This document shows positions 25,453 through 32,806 of a DNA stretch of 36,480 nucleotides, one piece after another; positions within the stretch are counted from its first letter, which is position 1, and each line of letters starts with the position of its first letter. The DNA lies in NCBI GenBank assembly GCA_022821265.1, contig JAJEDW010000211.1, positions 1 to 36,480 of the forward strand, given 5' to 3'. The notes beneath the pieces were generated by a model that was given only the letters and a program-made list of their open reading frames with translations, searched no databases and had not been told where the DNA came from. A program made the translations under genes and the position numbers. This stretch comes from Acidobacteriota bacterium (GTDB lineage: Bacteria; Acidobacteriota; Terriglobia; 20CM-2-55-15).

Positions 25453-26451
25453 TCAGAGTTTCAGTAGCCGTTCCGCGTTTCGGCGGTAGACGCGGTCCTT
25501 CTCGTCCGGCGACAGATCCATGGACTCGAGTCCCTGGATGGTTTCGCGTGCGTACAGGCCCGGGGAGGGTTCGAACGGCATGTCCGAGGCGAACACCACG
25601 TTATCGACGCCGAAGAACTCCAGGCCGCATTTCATGCCGGCGCGGGCGCCGAACAGCGCCGTGTCCGCGTAGAAATTGTGGAAGTAGTCGATGGGCCGCC
25701 TGGGCATCGACTCGAGCAGCGCGAAGTAGTCCTCGTCCGATGTCCGTGTGCCGAGTTGATCCCAGCCGTGTCCGACGCGGCCGGTGAAATAGGGGATCAT
25801 CGCGCCCATGTGATGCGTGACGATCTAGATGCCGGGCAGACGGTCGAACAGCCCGGAAAAGACCAGGCGCGCCATCGCGACGCTGGTTTCATAAGGCCAG
25901 CCGAACGTCCACCAGATCTCGTACAGCGAACGTTCCTCGGTCTGGTAGTCCGCGAACGTCGCGTCGCGCGACGGGTGGAGCCAAATCACGGCGTCGCGTT
26001 TGGCGATCTCGTCGAATATCGGCTGGAACTCCGGCGCGTCCAGGGGCCGGCCGGCGGCGTTGGAATGGAGCTGCACACCCTTGGCCCCCAACTCGTCCAG
26101 GGCGCGGACCAGCTCCCGGACGGCCGCGTCCGGGTTGTTCATGGGCAGCGCCGCGGCGAACGCGATGAACCGATCCTGTGTTTCCACCAGCTCGGCCAGT
26201 CCGTCGTTGGCTTCCGCGGCCAAAGCCGGGGTTCGATCGGGGCCGCCCAGGACTTCCAGCGGCGGCATCGGCATCGACAGGACCTGGACGTAGTCGCCGA
26301 ATTCATCCAGCGCCCGCAGTCGCGCGTCGAGATCGGCGATGGTCGGGATGTGCTGGACGCGCTTGCCCATGTCGCGGCCTCGTTCGCCGACCCGGATGTA
26401 CTTCTCGAAAAAGCTTCGCGGAAAGAAGTGGTTGAAGATGTCGATTTTCAC
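25453..26451 (-). pseudogene. Amidohydrolase-2 (ACMSD-like) family gene with an in-frame TAG
   Basis: Read from GTG 26451, the frame gives 208 residues ending RLPGI, then TAG at 25827-25825, then continues IVTHHMGAMIPYF to a normal stop at 25453 (332 codons in all, counting the TAG). The fold is the metal-dependent decarboxylase/hydrolase type of PF04909: MKIDIFNHFFP at the N-terminus (N-H-F in place of H-x-H), IWLHPSR, THH and FASDMPFEP. The THH and Asp ligands lie after the stop, so the short product would be inactive. The decayed copy at 23281-23355 reads CAG here, so TAG arose by one C-to-T change. Type is given as pseudogene but readthrough or sequence error is possible. Starts 34 nt after the TRAP permease stop. 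Confidence 0.8.
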
Positions 26452-26485
26452 GGATCAGGCCTTTCGTGGACTCGAAGTGGACGCC

Positions 26486-28408
26486 TCAGCGCGTATCGGC
26501 CACGCGGCCGACGGGTTTCCAGTGGCGAAGGAGGACCCCGCCCAGGACAGCGAGCCCGATCAGGTCCGTCCCGAGGCCCGAGTGAATCAGCAGGCAGGCG
26601 GCCATGAACAGGGCGGCCCGCTCGACGGCCCCGGCCCTCCTCCGAATATACCCGGCGATGGCGGCCCCCAGGGCGATCATGCCGATCCCGCCCGTGAACG
26701 CCGCCAGTGCGATTTCGGCGCGCGGGCCCTGCATCAACAGAACCGGATTCAGCGCGAACATGAAGGGCAGGATGTACCCGGATAACGAGAACATCCAGGC
26801 AGTGGCCGCCGTTCGCATGATGTCGGATCCGGCGATCGTCGCGCCGGCGTAGGCCGCCAGCGCGCTCGGCGGCGTGACCATCGACATCATCCCGAAGTAC
26901 AGAATGAACATGTGCGCCGCCAGCGGCAGGATCCCCATCCCGACCAGTGCTCCGGCGGCCAGGTTGGCGAGCAGGACGTAACAGACGATCGTCGGCAGTC
27001 CCATGCCTAGAATGACGGACGAGAGCATCACCAGGAACAGGGCCGCGTAGACGTTGTCGCCGGCCAGCCCCTCGATCATCGGCGCGAAGCGGCTGGCCAG
27101 CGCGGTCATCAGGATCAACCCGATGACGACGCCCACGCAGGCGACGGCCGCGCACAGCGAAACGGCCTCGCGGCCGGCCCGCTCCAGGACGCGGAAGAGC
27201 CGCCGGGGCCCGAGCCGGCGCTCGCCGACGAACAGGCTGGCGCCGAAGCCGGCGAGAATGGCGTAGGTTGCCGAACGCGTCGGTGTGAAACCGGACGCGA
27301 GGCAACCGATCAGGACGGCCACCGGCGCGGTGAACAGATAGAGTTCCTTGCGCCGGAGGATGCCGAGGATGAGCGCCCCCCGGGCTTCCATCGCCATGCC
27401 GCCGATGTCGTGCCGCGCCGCGTGGAAGTGAATCGTCGCGAACAGGGCCAGGTAGAAGAGAATCGCGGGAATCAGCGCCGCCACGATGATCCGGACGTAG
27501 GGAACGCCCAGGTATTCCGCCATGACGAACGCGGCGGCGCCCATGACGGGAGGCATCAACTGGCCGCCAGTCGACGCGACGGCCTCGACGGCGCCCGCCA
27601 CGTGCGGCTGGACACCGCTCTTCTTCATCATGGGTATCGTGAACGCGCCGGCCGTGACGACGTTGGCCACGGCGCTGCCGTTGACCATCCCGAATACGGC
27701 GCTGGATACGACGGCCACCTTCGACGGTCCGCCGCGAAACCGGCCCAGCAGGGCCTCGGCCAGGTCGATCGCGAATCCGAGACCGCCGATCGCTTCCAGG
27801 ACCAGCCCGAACAGCACGAACGGGAAGACGTAGGTGAACATGACGGCGAGGGGAATGCCGAAGACGCCCTCGATCGTCAGGAAGGCCTGCGTCACGATGC
27901 GGCTGAAGGAGTAGCCGTTGTGCCCGCCCAGCGCGAGGGGGAGCAGCCCGCCCCAGTACGCATAGGCGACGAACACGGCCGTGATCACGGGGAGGGCCCA
28001 CCCGATCCGGCGCTGGGTTGCCACGACCACCAGGATGCCGCCGACGGTCCCGGCGACCAAGTCCATCGTCGTCGGGGTTCCCATCCGCTGCATGAGGGCG
28101 TCCAGGTTCACGACGATGTAGCCGCACGACGCCAGGCTCAGGATCGCCAGCACGTAGTCGACGACCTTCCGCGCCGGTGTCCGCGCCACCCCCGAACGGC
28201 CTGGAATCAGGAACGCCAGTGCGAGCGGGAGCGCGAGGAACACGGCCCGCTGTTGAAACGGCTGGAGCCGCAGCAGGTTGACTTCCAGGATCGCGAAGAG
28301 AGCGAACGCGAAGGCGATGGCCGGGACGAGCCAACTCCCGACGGCGCCCTCTTCCGACGCGGCGCGAGTGGTTGGGGCGGGCCCTTCGCCGTGATCGTCC
28401 GTAGCCAC
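26486..28408 (-). CDS. TRAP transporter fused permease (TAXI type)
   Basis: 640 residues from GTG at 28408. The small DctQ-like four-helix unit and the large DctM-like unit are fused in one chain: SWLVPAIAFAFALFAILEVN, a run of helices, then GPSKVAVVSSAVFGMVNGSAVANV with the DctM-type repeat, later mirrored by MLSSVILGMGLPTIVCYVL. Nearly the whole chain is hydrophobic. TRAP systems use a sodium or proton gradient, not ATP. Fused permeases of this class work with TAXI binding proteins, and that gene lies 20 nt upstream. It imports an organic acid or amino acid. Confidence 0.94.
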   Translation of the reverse strand: MATDDHGEGPAPTTRAASEEGAVGSWLVPAIAFAFALFAILEVNLLRLQPFQQRAVFLALPLALAFLIPGRSGVARTPARKVVDYVLAILSLASCGYIVVNLDALMQRMGTPTTMDLVAGTVGGILVVVATQRRIGWALPVITAVFVAYAYWGGLLPLALGGHNGYSFSRIVTQAFLTIEGVFGIPLAVMFTYVFPFVLFGLVLEAIGGLGFAIDLAEALLGRFRGGPSKVAVVSSAVFGMVNGSAVANVVTAGAFTIPMMKKSGVQPHVAGAVEAVASTGGQLMPPVMGAAAFVMAEYLGVPYVRIIVAALIPAILFYLALFATIHFHAARHDIGGMAMEARGALILGILRRKELYLFTAPVAVLIGCLASGFTPTRSATYAILAGFGASLFVGERRLGPRRLFRVLERAGREAVSLCAAVACVGVVIGLILMTALASRFAPMIEGLAGDNVYAALFLVMLSSVILGMGLPTIVCYVLLANLAAGALVGMGILPLAAHMFILYFGMMSMVTPPSALAAYAGATIAGSDIMRTAATAWMFSLSGYILPFMFALNPVLLMQGPRAEIALAAFTGGIGMIALGAAIAGYIRRRAGAVERAALFMAACLLIHSGLGTDLIGLAVLGGVLLRHWKPVGRVADTR

Positions 28409-28427
28409 CGTCGGTCGGAAATGGCCC

Positions 28428-29453
28428 TCAGTTCGCCAGCGAGTCCGGCAGGATCCCGATTTCCCTGAAATACCGCAGGCTGCCTTCGTGGTAGGGGATG
28501 CCGATGTCCATCGCGGCGCGTTCGGGCGTGATCTCGCGGCCGGCCGGATGGGCCTGGGCGAGGACGTCCCGATTCTCGTAGATCGTCTTGGTGATCAGGT
28601 AGACCATGTCCGGGTCGGCGTCGGCGCGAACCAGCAGTTGCGCCGTTCCCGAGTCTGCCGACGGGAGGTCGTCCTCCTGCCCGTCGAAGGTTCCGGCCGG
28701 GATCGTGACCGGCACGATGAACGGATGTTCGGCTCGGATCCGCGCCAGTGCGTCGGCTTCGTACGGCAGGAACTCCAGCGCGTGCGTCGCCGTCGCCGAC
28801 ACGATCGTGGCATGGGGCACGGTGCCGCCCACGAAGACGGCGTCGACCGTGCCGTCCTTCAACAGCTCCATCGCGTTGGCCTGGCTCTCGTAGATCTGCT
28901 GGAATTCGTCCCACGCCACGCCGTGGCCCCCGATGATCGGCTCGACGAAGTACTCCCAGCCGCCGCCGGCCGGCCCGGTCGTCACCCGCCGGCCGGCCAA
29001 GTCCGCCACGGCCGTGATGCCGCTGTCCTCGAGCGCGACGATCACGGCGACGGAACTCTGCAGCGAGATCACCGCCGCGACCGGAAACGCCTTCTCGAAC
29101 TCGCCGCCGCCGACCACGGCCGACGAGGTGATCGCCGCGTTGGCCATCCCGAGGTGAATTTCGCCCGCATCCAGCAGCCGGATGTTCTGATTGGATCCGC
29201 TGCTGACCTCGGGGGTTGCGGCGACGCCGGGGATGTTGTCGGTGATGACCTCGGCGATGGCGGCCCCCACGGGGAAGTAGCTGCCGCCGACGCTGGCGGT
29301 CGCGATCTGGAGCCTGGCGGGGACCGCCGTCCCGTCGACGTCGACCATGGCCGTGTCGCGCTCCCCGCCGCCGCAGCCCGCGGCGCACACCGCCGCGAGG
29401 ACGCCCAACCACCGCGTCCGGTCCCAGATCCGATTCCTTCGCATCCCAGGCAT
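28428..29453 (-). CDS. TAXI family TRAP transporter solute-binding lipoprotein
   Basis: 341 residues. The start at 29453 is chosen for GGGAGTGG upstream; ATG at 29495 and 29444 are alternatives. The signal RTRWLGVLAAVCAAGC ends in a lipobox Cys, so the protein is tethered in the periplasm. The typical TAXI start LQIATASVGGSYFPVGAAIAEVI is clear, with later AGRRVTTGPAGGGWEYFVEP and TIYENRDVLAQAHPAGREI. TAXI proteins bind small acids such as glutamate or 2-oxoglutarate relatives; the ligand here is unknown. First gene of the operon with the fused permease, amidohydrolase and P450. Confidence 0.93.
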   Translation of the reverse strand: MPGMRRNRIWDRTRWLGVLAAVCAAGCGGGERDTAMVDVDGTAVPARLQIATASVGGSYFPVGAAIAEVITDNIPGVAATPEVSSGSNQNIRLLDAGEIHLGMANAAITSSAVVGGGEFEKAFPVAAVISLQSSVAVIVALEDSGITAVADLAGRRVTTGPAGGGWEYFVEPIIGGHGVAWDEFQQIYESQANAMELLKDGTVDAVFVGGTVPHATIVSATATHALEFLPYEADALARIRAEHPFIVPVTIPAGTFDGQEDDLPSADSGTAQLLVRADADPDMVYLITKTIYENRDVLAQAHPAGREITPERAAMDIGIPYHEGSLRYFREIGILPDSLAN

Positions 29454-29543
29454 CCCCCACTCCCGTTCGACAGTATCCGATCGCTTCGACATCATCGCGG
29501 AAACGTGACGAACACTCTAGCAGCCTGCGAGGTAACTGTACAT

Positions 29544-29557
29544 GCCCCGGCCGGGGC
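29544..29557. repeat. 14-bp GC palindrome upstream of the aminotransferase gene
   Basis: GCCCCGGCCGGGGC is its own reverse complement and lies just before the predicted -35 at 29562. It may be a regulator site or an RNA hairpin. No partner is known. Confidence 0.35.
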
Positions 29558-29561
29558 GCCC

Positions 29562-29590
29562 TTGCCAACGAGGCGGCGACACTCTATGCT
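29562..29590 (+). promoter_or_regulatory. Predicted promoter of the class V aminotransferase
   Basis: TTGCCA (29562-29567), 17-nt spacer, TATGCT (29585-29590), leaving a 5' leader of about 25-30 nt with AGGGAG before the ATG at 29624. Confidence 0.5.
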
Positions 29591-29623
29591 GGCCAGTTTG
29601 ATCATCCCGCAGGGAGCCGTCTG

Positions 29624-30859
29624 ATGAACGAGTACGCGCCCGACAAGCGTATCCAGTCCTTCCATCCGCCGCAACGCACGCTGATGGGGCCCGGTCCCAC
29701 CGAGATCCATCCGCGCGTCCTCACCACCATGAGCCAGCCCGCGATCGGGTATCTCGACCCCGTTTTCGTCGAGATGATGGAAGAGTTGAAATCGCTCCTG
29801 GGCTACGTCTATCAGACCCGCAACCCGCTGACGTTTCCGCTGTCCGGCCCGGGATCGGTCGGCATGGAATACTGCTTCGTCAACCTGGTGGCGCCGGGTG
29901 ACAAGGTCGTCGTCTGCCGCAACGGGGTCTTCGGCGGGAGGATGGTCGAGAACGTCCAACGCATGGGCGGCGAGCCGATCGTGGTGGAAGAGGCGTGGGG
30001 CAGCCCCGTCGAACCCCAGAAGGTCGAGGACGCGCTCCGGAAGCACCCGGACGCCAAGGTCGTGGCCTTCGTCCACGCCGAGACGTCGACCGGCTGCGCA
30101 TCCGACGCCCGAACGTTGACCGGGATTGCCCACGATCACGACGCGCTGGTCATCGTCGACGCGGTAACGTCGCTGGGCGGCATCCCGGTCCACGTCGATG
30201 GATGGGACGTGGACGCGATCTATTCGGGCAGCCAGAAGTGCCTGTCCTGCACGCCCGGTCTGTCTCCGGTCTCGTTCTCCGAGCGCGCCGTGGAACGCGT
30301 CGGGCGCCGGTCCGACAAGATCCACAGCTGGTTCATGGACATGAACCTGCTGCTGGGCTACTGGGGCGCCAGCCAGCGGACGTACCACCACACGGCCCCA
30401 ACCAATTCGCTGTTCGCGCTCCACGAAGCCCTGTTGCTCATTCGGGAAGAGGGCCTGGAAGACTGCTGGGCGCGCCATCGCCGCCACCACGTCGCGCTGA
30501 AGGCCGGCCTGGAGTCCATGGGTCTGGAGTTCCTCGTGGCGGAAGGCCACCAGCTCCCCCAGATGAACGCCGTGATCTGCCCGGAAGGCGTGGACGAAGC
30601 GGCCGTCCGGAGGCAACTGCTCGAGGAGTTCAACCTGGAGATCGGCGCCGGCCTCGGGCCCCTGAAGGGTAAGATCTGGCGTTTCGGACTGATGGGTTAC
30701 TCGTGCCGTCCCGAGAACGTGATGTTGTGCCTGGCCGCGCTGGGATCGGTGCTGTCCGACATGGGGCTGCCGGTTCACGTGGGCGAGGCCGAAGCGGCCG
30801 CCCACGGGGCATACGCCGAAATGCACGCCGACTACGCCGAGCGCCGGAAACGGGCGTAG
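29624..30859 (+). CDS. Class V aminotransferase (serine/alanine-glyoxylate aminotransferase-like)
   Basis: 411 residues. The PLP site is clear: Lys205 in YSGSQKCLSCTPGLSP and Asp179 in VIVDAVTSLGG, with LSGPGSVGMEY as the phosphate-binding loop and LMGPGPTEIHPRV as the usual N-terminal motif. This subgroup transfers amino groups between serine or alanine and glyoxylate or pyruvate. Which pair is used cannot be told here. AGGGAG lies 8-9 nt before the ATG. It is divergent from the TAXI-TRAP operon, so it may process an amino acid brought in by that system (inference). Its stop lies in a hairpin shared with the convergent HD gene. Confidence 0.93.
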   Translation: MNEYAPDKRIQSFHPPQRTLMGPGPTEIHPRVLTTMSQPAIGYLDPVFVEMMEELKSLLGYVYQTRNPLTFPLSGPGSVGMEYCFVNLVAPGDKVVVCRNGVFGGRMVENVQRMGGEPIVVEEAWGSPVEPQKVEDALRKHPDAKVVAFVHAETSTGCASDARTLTGIAHDHDALVIVDAVTSLGGIPVHVDGWDVDAIYSGSQKCLSCTPGLSPVSFSERAVERVGRRSDKIHSWFMDMNLLLGYWGASQRTYHHTAPTNSLFALHEALLLIREEGLEDCWARHRRHHVALKAGLESMGLEFLVAEGHQLPQMNAVICPEGVDEAAVRRQLLEEFNLEIGAGLGPLKGKIWRFGLMGYSCRPENVMLCLAALGSVLSDMGLPVHVGEAEAAAHGAYAEMHADYAERRKRA

Positions 30860-30872
30860 CCGGGCCGGCTAC
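30856..30872. terminator. Bidirectional hairpin holding both convergent stop codons
   Basis: GTAGCCGG-G-CCGGCTAC has perfect 8-bp arms. The TAG of the aminotransferase (30857-30859) and the TAG of the minus-strand HD gene (30871-30869) sit at mirror positions in its two arms. There is no T-tract, so it may protect RNA ends or weakly terminate in both directions. Confidence 0.4.
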
Positions 30873-31561
30873 AGCGGCCGGCTCGGGTCCATCAGCGTCC
30901 GCCACATGAAGCTGCTGGGCGATGGGTCCCACCCCAGCCCCTCCGGCGGCTGTTGGAAGTGCCGCCCGATCACGTCGATGAACGGCTCCAGGCTCGGACG
31001 CGCGTCCGGGTCGAAGCTGTAGTCGTCGTTCACGACCAGTTGCATCGCATCCTCGTACCAGGGATGGTTCCGCGCGCGGTCGTATTCAGCCTGTATGTAG
31101 GGTTCGGGGACGTAGTCGGCCCCGAACAACTGGACGTAGATCTCCGGGTACTCGTAGCCGTATTCCGGCGCGGGAAAGAAGCGCAGCGACTGGTGATGCC
31201 GGACGGCGAACGCCACGCGCTCGGAAACGTAGGGGCGGTACAGGGCTTCGGCCCAGAAGCCGTGATCCGGCCTCCGGAGCGTCATCCCGGTATCGTGGAT
31301 CAGGCAGGCGAAGACCGTTTCCTCCTTGGCGCCGTTCACGCGTGCGCGTTCGGCGCTCTGAAGGCAATGGTTGGCGACGGCGCCGAAGCGCCGCTCGAAG
31401 AAGTCGACCAGCGTCGGTTTCGCCGGCATCGGCGCCAGTCGGGCGCCGGTCGTCAACTCCACCGAGGCCAGCGGCCCCAGCCTCCGGATCCGTTGCTCTT
31501 CGAGGCGTTCCGCGGCCGCGGCCGGGCTCTCCCCGCCGCTACCAGACGCGTGAGATTCCAT
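30869..31561 (-). CDS. HD-domain phosphohydrolase/oxygenase-like protein
   Basis: 230 residues. An HD-type metal site is visible: His65 in VANHCLQSAERA, the HD pair His89-Asp90 in FACLIHDTG, His100, and His122-His123 in VRHHQSLRFFP. The spacing, with a further His pair, resembles HD proteins that oxygenate or hydrolyse small phosphonates or inositol-like compounds (PhnZ/MIOX group), but ordinary HD hydrolases are equally possible. No signal peptide. Its first 23 nt overlap the end of the upstream VapC gene, so it is probably co-expressed with the VapBC pair, an unusual neighbour for a metabolic enzyme. It converges on the aminotransferase gene. Confidence 0.72.
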   Translation of the reverse strand: MESHASGSGGESPAAAAERLEEQRIRRLGPLASVELTTGARLAPMPAKPTLVDFFERRFGAVANHCLQSAERARVNGAKEETVFACLIHDTGMTLRRPDHGFWAEALYRPYVSERVAFAVRHHQSLRFFPAPEYGYEYPEIYVQLFGADYVPEPYIQAEYDRARNHPWYEDAMQLVVNDDYSFDPDARPSLEPFIDVIGRHFQQPPEGLGWDPSPSSFMWRTLMDPSRPL

Positions 31562-31925
31562 ACCGTTCGAGCCTCGATTCGTTGCTGACGAGCGGCCATC
31601 CTTCCGTCAACGCCTGCGCCACCAACATGCGGTCGAAAGGATCGCCGTGGTGATGGGGCAGCGTCGCAACCGCGGACAAGTGCTCCAACTCGATTCCGAG
31701 CAGACCGAATCCCGCGTCCACGACATACTCGCGGACGAAGCGCGGCAAGACGGCCGGCAGCCGGAGCTTGTCCAGGGAACTCTTGATCGCCATTTCCCAG
31801 ATGCTTCCACAGCTCACGTAGCAATCGTTCTCCGGATCCTCGATCGCGTCGGCGGCCGCGGCGCCGAGGTTCGCGTTTCCGTCGTGAAACCAGAGCAGCG
31901 CGTGAGTGTCCAGGAGCAGCCTCAA
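31539..31925 (-). CDS. PIN-domain toxin, type II toxin-antitoxin system
   Basis: 128 residues from TTG at 31925. PIN residues: LLLDTHALLWF (Asp), SIWEMAIKSSLDKL (Glu), HHHGDPFDRMLVAQA (Asp pair). This is the PIN subgroup that pairs with Phd/VapB antitoxins. The start overlaps the antitoxin stop by 4 nt (TTGA), and its own end overlaps the HD gene by 23 nt. The RNA target is unknown. It is a different lineage from the PIN toxin at 23825: little similarity beyond the catalytic residues. Confidence 0.9.
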   Translation of the reverse strand: MRLLLDTHALLWFHDGNANLGAAAADAIEDPENDCYVSCGSIWEMAIKSSLDKLRLPAVLPRFVREYVVDAGFGLLGIELEHLSAVATLPHHHGDPFDRMLVAQALTEGWPLVSNESRLERYGISRVW

Positions 31926-32155
31926 GGCGTGTACTCCTGGAAGTCTTCGAGCGGAGCATCGAAGTCCGCGGCCATCCAGATCCTTCCGCGCAACCGTCCA
32001 CGGCGTCGCGCGCCCCGGGTCGCATTCACCGGCTTCAGCTCGGCGACTCGTTTCCCGTGCTTCGTGATTACGAAACGCTTGCCGTGGCGCACCTGTTCAA
32101 GCAAGGACGAGAGATGGGTCTTGGCCTCGAACGCGCCGATCTCTTCGGGATCCAT
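31922..32155 (-). CDS. Phd/VapB-type antitoxin
   Basis: 77 residues. IGAFEAKTHLSSLLEQVRHG with RFVITKHGKRVAELKPV is the Phd/YefM fold. The C-terminal tail (RRRGRLRGRIWMAADFDAPLED) contacts the toxin. The ATG at 32155 has no Shine-Dalgarno sequence and lies 7 nt after a predicted -10, so a leaderless message is likely. It should repress its own promoter. The open frame extends upstream, but that part lies before the promoter. Confidence 0.85.
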   Translation of the reverse strand: MDPEEIGAFEAKTHLSSLLEQVRHGKRFVITKHGKRVAELKPVNATRGARRRGRLRGRIWMAADFDAPLEDFQEYTP

Positions 32156-32158
32156 ATC

Positions 32159-32191
32159 AACTAGTTTATCGAACCAGTCGTGGTGCGGCAA
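32159..32191 (-). promoter_or_regulatory. Predicted promoter and operator of the VapBC-HD operon
   Basis: On the minus strand, TTGCCG (32191-32186), 17-nt spacer and TAAACT (32168-32163), followed by 7 nt to the antitoxin ATG. The palindrome AACTAGTT (32159-32166) overlaps the -10 and is a plausible antitoxin site. Confidence 0.42.
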
Positions 32192-32295
32192 GCGGTCCCA
32201 CGACACCTCCCAATCCCGTCGTGCGGTGGACTTCCGACCCGCCGAGGGATACCCTTGCGCGTTGGCTTCGTTCCAACGAGAGGAAACGCGGGACC

Positions 32296-32781
32296 ATGGC
32301 CGTCGAACACGCGCAAGGGAGGCCGAGGCGTATGGGATGGGTGATTTTCGTGGCCGGCGCGGTGTTATGCTGGGGCTCCTACGGTGCGCTGCTGCACCAG
32401 GGACAGACCCAGTTGGCCAACCCCCTGAAAGCGTTGCTCTGCGTCGGGGTGGCATACTTCCTGATCGGTGTCCTGGTGCCGGTCGCCGCGCTGGGATCGC
32501 AGGGCGGTCTGACCGGGTTCGACGGCGCCGGGACCGTCACCGCGACCGTGGCGGGAGCGCTCGGGGCCGCCGGCGCCGCCTGCATCATCTGGGCGTTTCG
32601 AACCGGCGGGCTGCCGCTCTACGTCATGCCGCTGGTGTTCGGAGGCGCGCCCATCGTGAACGTACTGGTATCGATGTGGATTCATCCGCCGCGGACTGAC
32701 GTCAATCCCATGTTGTACGTTGGCTTCGCGCTGGCTTCCATCGGCGCGGCCATCGTCTTGTATTTCCGGCCGACCGCTTGA
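32296..32781 (+). CDS. Small EamA/DMT-like membrane protein
   Basis: 161 residues with about five hydrophobic helices (GWVIFVAGAVLCWGSYGALL, ALLCVGVAYFLIGVLVPVAA, VTATVAGALGAAGAACIIWA, LPLYVMPLVFGGAPIVNVLV, MLYVGFALASIGAAIVLYF). This is about half of a ten-helix drug/metabolite transporter, so it may work as a dimer; the transported substrate is unknown. AGAGGAAA lies about 12 nt before the ATG. It precedes the PQQ-type propeller gene by 25 nt, probably in one operon. Confidence 0.72.
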   Translation: MAVEHAQGRPRRMGWVIFVAGAVLCWGSYGALLHQGQTQLANPLKALLCVGVAYFLIGVLVPVAALGSQGGLTGFDGAGTVTATVAGALGAAGAACIIWAFRTGGLPLYVMPLVFGGAPIVNVLVSMWIHPPRTDVNPMLYVGFALASIGAAIVLYFRPTA

Positions 32782-32806
32782 CACGGTTTGGATTAGGAGA
32801 ACGCCC

